Assembly: GCA_963972425.1 (NCBI GenBank)
Contig: CAXAUF010000002.1
Span: forward strand, 62,001 to 126,000
Direction of reading: 5' to 3'
Source: Algorimicrobium sp002414705
GTDB lineage: Bacteria > Bacteroidota > Bacteroidia > Flavobacteriales > Flavobacteriaceae
Length of the DNA: 64,000 bases
Part shown: positions 58,770 to 64,000 of the stretch, piece by piece
How the letters are laid out: the number at the start of each line of letters is the position of its first letter
Position numbering within the stretch: position 1 is the stretch's first letter
Made by a program: the position numbers and the translations under genes
Notes under the pieces: model-generated
The model's database searches: none
What the model saw: only the letters and a program-made list of their open reading frames with translations
Told to the model about the DNA's origin: nothing

Positions 58770-60563
58770 ATGTCAACACACGCAGATACTCACGCACACG
58801 ACGACGATCACGGACATCATCATAAGGAAACATTCGTAACTAAATATATATTTAGTCAGGATCATAAAATGATAGCCAAGCAGTACCTAGTAACAGGTAC
58901 AATTATGGGTGTTATAGGTGTTTTAATGTCTATCATGTTCCGTATGCAAATAGCATGGCCAGAGGAGCCAAACGTATTATTTGAAGCTTTACTTGGTAAG
59001 TGGGCTCCAGGTGGTGTTATGGATGCAGATATTTATTTAGCATTAGTAACTATTCACGGAACCATTATGGTTTTCTTCGTGTTAACAGCTGGTTTAAGTG
59101 GTACTTTTAGTAACTTATTAATTCCATTGCAAATTGGAGCGCGTGATATGGCATCAGGCTTTCTAAACATGGTATCTTACTGGTTATTCTTCTTATCAAG
59201 TGTAATCATGGTTATTTCGCTGTTTGTAGAAGCAGGACCTGCTGCAGCTGGTTGGACAATCTATCCACCTTTATCTGCATTGCCAATGGCACAAGGAGGA
59301 TCTGGTATGGGTATGACTTTATGGTTAGTATCTATGGCTATATTTATTGCATCTTCATTATTGGGATCTTTAAATTACGTAGTAACTGTTATAAACTTAC
59401 GTACTAAAGGAATGTCTATGACACGCTTACCATTAACAATTTGGGCGTTCTTTGTAACGGCAATTATTGGTATTGTTTCCTTCCCAGTACTATTATCTGC
59501 AGCTTTATTATTAATAATGGACAGAAGTTTTGGTACATCATTCTTCTTATCAGATATATTTATTCAAGGTGAAGTATTACATTATCAAGGTGGTTCACCA
59601 GTTTTATTCGAGCATTTATTTTGGTTCCTTGGACATCCAGAAGTTTACATTGTAATTCTTCCTGCAATGGGATTAGTTTCTGAAATTATGGCTACCAATT
59701 CACGTAAACCAATTTTTGGATATCGTGCCATGATAGCTTCTATTTTAGCCATTGCTTTCCTTTCAACCATTGTTTGGGGTCACCACATGTTCGTATCAGG
59801 TATGAATCCATTTTTAGGTTCTGTATTTACATTTACAACCTTATTAATTGCTATTCCTTCTGCTGTAAAAGCCTTTAACTGGATTACTACAATTTGGAAA
59901 GGAAATATTCAAATGAATCCAGCCATGTTGTTTTCTATTGGATTCGTTTCTACATTTATTACAGGTGGTTTAACAGGTATTATTTTAGGAGATAGTGCAT
60001 TAGATATTAACGTACACGATACATACTTCGTAATTGCGCATTTCCACTTGGTTATGGGTATATCGGCATTGTATGGTATGTTTGCTGGTATTTACCATTG
60101 GTACCCAAAAATGTATGGACGTATGTTAAACAAAAAATTAGGGTATATTCACTTCTGGGTAACAGCTATTTGTGCTTATGGCGTTTTCTTTCCAATGCAC
60201 TTTATTGGAATGGCAGGTTTACCAAGACGTTACTATACTAACTCAAACTTCCCATTGTTTGATGATTTAGCAAACGTAAACGTAGTTATTACAATCTTTG
60301 CAATTATTGGAGGTGTATTCCAATTGGTATATTTATATAACTTTTTCGTAAGTATGTTCTACGGTAAGAAAGCAGAACAAAACCCATGGAGATCTACAAC
60401 GTTAGAGTGGACAACTCCAGTAAAACATATACATGGTAACTGGCCAGGTGCTATTCCTCATGTGTATCGTTGGTCTTACGATTATACTAAACCAGGACAT
60501 GATGTTGATTTTGTTATGCAAAATGAACCTTTAAAAGAAGGTGAAGAAGAGTTACATCACTAA
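58770..60563 (+). CDS. coxA: Cytochrome c oxidase subunit I
   Basis: Catalytic subunit with heme a, the heme a3-CuB centre and proton channels. The 597-residue protein has 12 or more helices. HGTIMVFFVLTAGLSGTFSNLLIPLQIGARDMA carries a heme-ligand His near residue 94. WFLGHPEVYIVILPAMG near residue 288 carries a CuB His and the cross-linked Tyr motif. WGHHMFVSGMNP provides the next two CuB His. VHDTYFVIAHFHLVMG near 412-427 holds the remaining heme ligands. The N-terminus is His/Asp-rich (HADTHAHDDDHGHHHKE). Subunits III and IV are not in the window. The operon ends at a 16-bp terminator. Confidence 0.97.
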   Translation: MSTHADTHAHDDDHGHHHKETFVTKYIFSQDHKMIAKQYLVTGTIMGVIGVLMSIMFRMQIAWPEEPNVLFEALLGKWAPGGVMDADIYLALVTIHGTIMVFFVLTAGLSGTFSNLLIPLQIGARDMASGFLNMVSYWLFFLSSVIMVISLFVEAGPAAAGWTIYPPLSALPMAQGGSGMGMTLWLVSMAIFIASSLLGSLNYVVTVINLRTKGMSMTRLPLTIWAFFVTAIIGIVSFPVLLSAALLLIMDRSFGTSFFLSDIFIQGEVLHYQGGSPVLFEHLFWFLGHPEVYIVILPAMGLVSEIMATNSRKPIFGYRAMIASILAIAFLSTIVWGHHMFVSGMNPFLGSVFTFTTLLIAIPSAVKAFNWITTIWKGNIQMNPAMLFSIGFVSTFITGGLTGIILGDSALDINVHDTYFVIAHFHLVMGISALYGMFAGIYHWYPKMYGRMLNKKLGYIHFWVTAICAYGVFFPMHFIGMAGLPRRYYTNSNFPLFDDLANVNVVITIFAIIGGVFQLVYLYNFFVSMFYGKKAEQNPWRSTTLEWTTPVKHIHGNWPGAIPHVYRWSYDYTKPGHDVDFVMQNEPLKEGEEELHH

Positions 60564-60600
60564 AATCCTTTCTTAAAAGAAATAATTTATTAAGATTTTA

Positions 60601-60646
60601 AACAAAAAGCCTTTCTACTAATTTAGAAAGGCTTTTTGTTTTTTGA
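60601..60646 (+). terminator. Terminator of the act-cox operon
   Basis: Perfect 16-bp arms AACAAAAAGCCTTTCT (60601-60616) and AGAAAGGCTTTTTGTT (60625-60640) with an 8-base loop and a following T-rich run. It ends the roughly 12-kb operon ahead of ruvB. Confidence 0.9.
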
Positions 60647-60668
60647 TTAATATCTATCATACACTTCG

Positions 60669-60676
60669 TATATTTG
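60669..60676 (+). promoter_or_regulatory. Likely -7 element of the ruvB promoter
   Basis: TATATTTG, an exact TAnnTTTG match, 57 bases before the ATG. A TTTG at 60642-60645 is 23 bp upstream, slightly further than usual. Confidence 0.5.
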
Positions 60677-60732
60677 TTTATCAACTTTCAATTTTGTGTA
60701 ATAAATGATTCCTATTTTCATAGGAACTGAAG

Positions 60733-61755
60733 ATGAACGAAAACCTAGACCCTACAAACGATAATTTTTCTCCTGAAGAAAATGATGTTGAAAAAAAATT
60801 AAGACCCTTATCATTTGATGATTTTACAGGTCAAGAGCAAGTATTGGAAAACCTTCAAATATTTGTTCAAGCAGCCAATGGTCGGGAAGAAGCTTTAGAT
60901 CATACCTTGTTTCATGGACCTCCAGGTTTGGGTAAAACAACATTAGCACATATTCTAGCTAGTGAATTAGGTGTAAGTATCAAAGTAACATCTGGCCCTG
61001 TTTTAGATAAACCAGGCGACTTAGCAGGACTTCTTACCAACCTAGACGAGCGTGATGTTTTGTTTATTGACGAAATACATAGATTAAGTCCCATAGTGGA
61101 AGAGTATCTGTATTCCGCCATGGAAGACTATAAAATCGATATCATGATTGAGTCCGGACCAAATGCGAGAACGGTTCAAATTAATTTAAATCCATTTACC
61201 TTAATTGGCGCTACAACACGTTCAGGATTATTAACAGCGCCAATGCGTGCTCGTTTTGGTATTCAAAGCCGTTTGCAATATTATAATACCGAATTATTAA
61301 CCACCATTGTACAACGTAGTGCATCTATTTTAAATGTGCCTATTTCCATGGAAGCTGCTGTGGAAATTGCAGGAAGAAGCCGAGGTACACCACGTATTGC
61401 GAATGCGTTATTGCGTCGTGTGCGCGATTTCGCTCAAATAAAAGGCAATGGTAGTATCGATATAAAGATAGCTAAATTTGCTTTAGAAGCACTGCATGTT
61501 GATGCCCATGGTTTAGATGAAATGGATAATAAAATTCTAACCACAATTATCGATAAGTTTAAAGGTGGTCCTGTTGGCATTACAACCTTGGCAACTGCCG
61601 TAAGTGAAAGTGCTGAAACCATAGAAGAGGTTTATGAACCTTTTTTAATTCAACAAGGTTTCATTATGCGCACACCACGTGGTCGTGAAGTTACCGAACA
61701 AGCTTACAAACATTTAGGTCGTGTAAAAGGACCAACACAAGGTGGATTGTTTTAA
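60733..61755 (+). CDS. ruvB: Holliday junction DNA helicase subunit RuvB
   Basis: AAA+ motor that drives branch migration of Holliday junctions with RuvA. The 340 residues include LRPLSFDDFTGQEQVLENLQ near residue 20, the Walker A GPPGLGKTT near 62, Walker B-type FIDEIHRL near 113, and sensor/arginine-finger segments LIGATTRSGLLTAPMRARFG. The winged-helix C-terminus ends GRVKGPTQGGLF. The length matches the usual 330-345. ruvA and ruvC are elsewhere, as is common in Bacteroidota. Confidence 0.98.
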   Translation: MNENLDPTNDNFSPEENDVEKKLRPLSFDDFTGQEQVLENLQIFVQAANGREEALDHTLFHGPPGLGKTTLAHILASELGVSIKVTSGPVLDKPGDLAGLLTNLDERDVLFIDEIHRLSPIVEEYLYSAMEDYKIDIMIESGPNARTVQINLNPFTLIGATTRSGLLTAPMRARFGIQSRLQYYNTELLTTIVQRSASILNVPISMEAAVEIAGRSRGTPRIANALLRRVRDFAQIKGNGSIDIKIAKFALEALHVDAHGLDEMDNKILTTIIDKFKGGPVGITTLATAVSESAETIEEVYEPFLIQQGFIMRTPRGREVTEQAYKHLGRVKGPTQGGLF

Positions 61756-61781
61756 TAAATCGTGTATTAATTCTATGAATT

Positions 61782-63122
61782 TTGATATCTAACAACCAAA
61801 TACCGACAGTTCCATTAACGAAATTTTTAAAGCATTCGCTAGAAATTCTAAAAAACCCGTTGCCCTTTCACAATAAAAATTTTGTAGAACAAGGGGATGT
61901 TTTTAGATTAAAAATTGGATTTTCCAATAGTGTCGTTTTTATTCGCGATGCAGCTCTTGCAGAATATGTGCTTCAAAAAAATCAAAAAAATTATACCAAA
62001 TCTAAAATCCAAACGGAAGATTTGGCTAAATACGTTGGCAAAGGATTATTAACTGCTGAAGGCGAACATTGGAAAAAACAGCGTAAACTCATTCAACCCG
62101 CTTTTCATAAAAAGCAATTGGAGAATCTTTTGCAATCTATTAAAGATGCTATTGTTTTAGAATACACTAAAATAACAGAAAATGAGGTTGTAAATATATT
62201 TCCTATTCTCAACGATTTGGCATTTCAAACAGTAGTCAAGTCCCTGTTTAGTAGTGCAGCCAATCAAGATGATATTAATCGCTTACAATATATCACAGAA
62301 GCTGCTCAAAAAATGTTGGTCAAAGAATTACGACAACCCTATTTAGGATGGTGGTTTAATTTGAGTGGAGAAATTAAAAAGCACACCGATTTAACAGATG
62401 AAGCGCGACACATTTTAAAACGAATTGTCAATGAACGTCGTGAATCTAAAATTAAAGAAAATGATTTGTTAGATATGTTGCTGGATGCCAAATATGATGA
62501 TGGTACGTCCATGGAAAAAGAACAGCTTATTGATGAAATTTTAATCCTATTTACAGCTGGACATGAAACCACATCAAATGCACTTACATTTACAACACAA
62601 TTGCTCGCATTGCATCCAGAATGGCAAGAACAAATCTTTAGAGAACGTGAAGATTTAAAAAAACAAAGCACCGATTTAATGGATTTGGTAACCAAATCTA
62701 AAATCTGTCAGCAAGTGGTGGAGGAAGCCATGCGTTTATATCCACCAGCTTACTTTATAGATCGTGTAAATATAAAAGCAGATAGTTTTAATGGATTAGA
62801 TTTTGAAGCAGGAGCAAATCTCTTATTTTCGGTTTATGAAATGCATCGTCATCCCGATTTATGGGAGCATCCTAATGAATTTCAACCAGAACGTTTTAAT
62901 GAAGGTAGCCGAAAATTCTCATCACAATATTTCCCTTTTGGAGCAGGACCACGAAAATGTATTGGTAATAATTTTGCCATGTTTGAAATGATTATTGCCA
63001 TTTCTGAACTTATTTCAATCTATAAAATTCATCCAAATTTTGAAGCGATTGATATTACGCCTCTTATAACCTTAAAACCTAAAAACGCCTTTTTGACTTT
63101 TGAAAAAAGGAATTCATGTTAG
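61782..63122 (+). CDS. Cytochrome P450
   Basis: Heme-thiolate monooxygenase of 446 residues. The I-helix oxygen-activation motif AGHETTS lies near residue 255, the K-helix ExxR (VVEEAMRLYPPA) near 308, and the heme loop FPFGAGPRKCIGNNFA holds the axial Cys393. There is no membrane anchor and no fused reductase domain, so ferredoxin or another partner is needed. The only possible starts are TTG 61782 or ATT 61779, because an in-frame stop precedes them; TTG is chosen. The stop overlaps the queG start by 7 bases. The substrate is unknown; the sequence is closest in feel to the CYP102/fatty-acid-like soluble group, but this is weak. Confidence 0.93.
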   Translation: MISNNQIPTVPLTKFLKHSLEILKNPLPFHNKNFVEQGDVFRLKIGFSNSVVFIRDAALAEYVLQKNQKNYTKSKIQTEDLAKYVGKGLLTAEGEHWKKQRKLIQPAFHKKQLENLLQSIKDAIVLEYTKITENEVVNIFPILNDLAFQTVVKSLFSSAANQDDINRLQYITEAAQKMLVKELRQPYLGWWFNLSGEIKKHTDLTDEARHILKRIVNERRESKIKENDLLDMLLDAKYDDGTSMEKEQLIDEILILFTAGHETTSNALTFTTQLLALHPEWQEQIFREREDLKKQSTDLMDLVTKSKICQQVVEEAMRLYPPAYFIDRVNIKADSFNGLDFEAGANLLFSVYEMHRHPDLWEHPNEFQPERFNEGSRKFSSQYFPFGAGPRKCIGNNFAMFEMIIAISELISIYKIHPNFEAIDITPLITLKPKNAFLTFEKRNSC

Positions 63123-64000
63123 CAAATAAATCAAAATACAGCGCAATTATTAAAGCCGAAGCCAAAAGACTCGGATTTTTATCTTGTGGTATTAGTCCAG
63201 CAGGTTTTTTGGAAACAGAGGCGCCACGACTTGAAACCTGGCTCAAGAAAAATGCTCATGGCACCATGTCTTACATGGAAAATCATTTTGATAAACGCCT
63301 AGATCCAACAAAATTGGTGGAAGGCTCTAAAAGCGTTGTGTCCTTATTGTTGAATTATTATCCTTCGGAAATTCAAAAAGATAACACCTACAAGCTGTCT
63401 AAATACGCTTACGGAACGGATTATCATTTTGTAATAAAAGATAAATTAAAATCACTTTTGCATTGTATTCAAAATGAAATAGGAGACGTTGGAGGTCGCG
63501 CTTTTGTAGATTCCGCTCCCGTTCTGGACAAAGCTTGGGCTGCCAAATCGGGTTTAGGTTGGATTGGGAAACATTCCAATTTATTAACCCAACAAGTAGG
63601 CTCATTCTATTTTATTGCCGAATTAATTATTGATTTAGAATTAGAATATGATTCCGTTACTACAGATCATTGCGGAACTTGTACCAAATGTATTGATGCT
63701 TGCCCAACGCAAGCCATAACCGAACCTTATGTGGTTGATGGCAGTAAATGTATTTCCTATTTCACCATTGAACTCAAAGAAAACATTCCCACAGAATTTA
63801 AAGGTCAATTTAACGATTGGATGTTTGGTTGCGATATTTGCCAAGACGTCTGTCCATGGAATCGATTTTCAAAAGCACATAGTGAACCGCTTTTCAATCC
63901 ACACCCAGAATTGTTGGACATGACCAAACAGGATTGGGAAGAAATTACCGAAGACACCTTTCGGAAGGTATTCCAAAAATCGGCCGTAAAACGCACGAAA
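63116..64000 (+). CDS. queG: Epoxyqueuosine reductase QueG (partial, C-terminus cut by window edge)
   Basis: Cobalamin and iron-sulfur enzyme that makes the last step of queuosine, reducing epoxyqueuosine in tRNA. From ATG 63116, 295 residues are visible. The N-terminal domain includes LGFLSCGISPAGFLETEAPRLETWL, and VDSAPVLDKAWAAKSGLGWIGKHSNLL covers the substrate and cobalamin region with the catalytic Asp. The two [4Fe-4S] motifs are CGTCTKCIDACP near residue 187 and CDICQDVCPW near 240. The complete protein is normally about 310-380 residues, so little is missing. The start overlaps the P450 stop by 7 bases, so the genes are probably co-translated. Confidence 0.95.
   Translation, partial: MLANKSKYSAIIKAEAKRLGFLSCGISPAGFLETEAPRLETWLKKNAHGTMSYMENHFDKRLDPTKLVEGSKSVVSLLLNYYPSEIQKDNTYKLSKYAYGTDYHFVIKDKLKSLLHCIQNEIGDVGGRAFVDSAPVLDKAWAAKSGLGWIGKHSNLLTQQVGSFYFIAELIIDLELEYDSVTTDHCGTCTKCIDACPTQAITEPYVVDGSKCISYFTIELKENIPTEFKGQFNDWMFGCDICQDVCPWNRFSKAHSEPLFNPHPELLDMTKQDWEEITEDTFRKVFQKSAVKRTK

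Overview
The window is chromosomal DNA from a member of the Bacteroidota, almost certainly the marine Flavobacteriaceae. Several things point there. The DNA is AT-rich, and promoters have the Bacteroidota form (TTTG or TTG, about 19 bp, TAnnTTTG). The act-cox respiratory gene order is typical of the phylum, and the long protein products read as flavobacterial homologues. No phage, insertion sequence, CRISPR array or rRNA operon was seen. One tRNA gene, tRNA-Gln(UUG), is present.

Layout. 1-11.5 kb (minus strand) is housekeeping: rpoN (cut by the window edge), asnS, an RND/MMPL exporter, a DUF5686-like outer-membrane barrel, frr, pyrH, tsf, rpsB, rpsI, rplM and an overlooked 32-residue basic peptide gene. 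polA follows at 11.6-14.5 kb. At 14.5-20.6 kb lies a cyanophycin module: an isoaspartyl peptidase, cyanophycinase (cphB), cyanophycin synthetase (cphA) and an aldehyde dehydrogenase. At 20.7-36.3 kb lie two divergent operons for exo-degradation of N-linked glycans. They encode a glycosylasparaginase, three GH92 alpha-mannosidases, an FHS-family sugar permease, a GH20 beta-hexosaminidase, CutC and a GH2 beta-mannosidase. At 36.3-43.3 kb are a membrane metallophosphoesterase, a cysteine-free thioredoxin-fold protein, a polysaccharide deacetylase, a giant DUF2723 membrane protein, tRNA-Gln and a universal stress protein. At 43.4-48 kb is rimP-nusA-infB, and at 48.1 kb a SPOR-domain protein. At 48.7-60.6 kb the Alternative Complex III operon actABCDEF runs into coxB-coxA. 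The window ends with ruvB, a cytochrome P450 and queG (cut by the edge).

How the genes may work together. Enzyme families in the glycan region could take a high-mannose N-glycan apart from its tip to the asparagine, as lysosomes do: GH92 trims alpha-mannose, GH2 removes the beta-mannose, GH20 removes a GlcNAc, and glycosylasparaginase cuts GlcNAc-Asn. No SusC/SusD pair or endoglycosidase is present in the window. The aspartate released could feed the neighbouring cyanophycin (Asp-Arg polymer) store, which is inference. One of the GH92 enzymes has Gln where the general-acid Glu normally sits, a change I associate with mannose-1-phosphate-linked substrates.

The act-cox operon moves electrons from quinol through cytochrome c to oxygen. 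Its ActC subunit carries an unexpected C-terminal helix-hairpin-helix module. Other items worth checking are a terminator-like hairpin between the rimP promoter and its start codon, an rpsB-tsf intercistronic hairpin, a palindrome between cphB and cphA, and dispersed palindromic intergenic repeats, two copies of which show compensatory changes.
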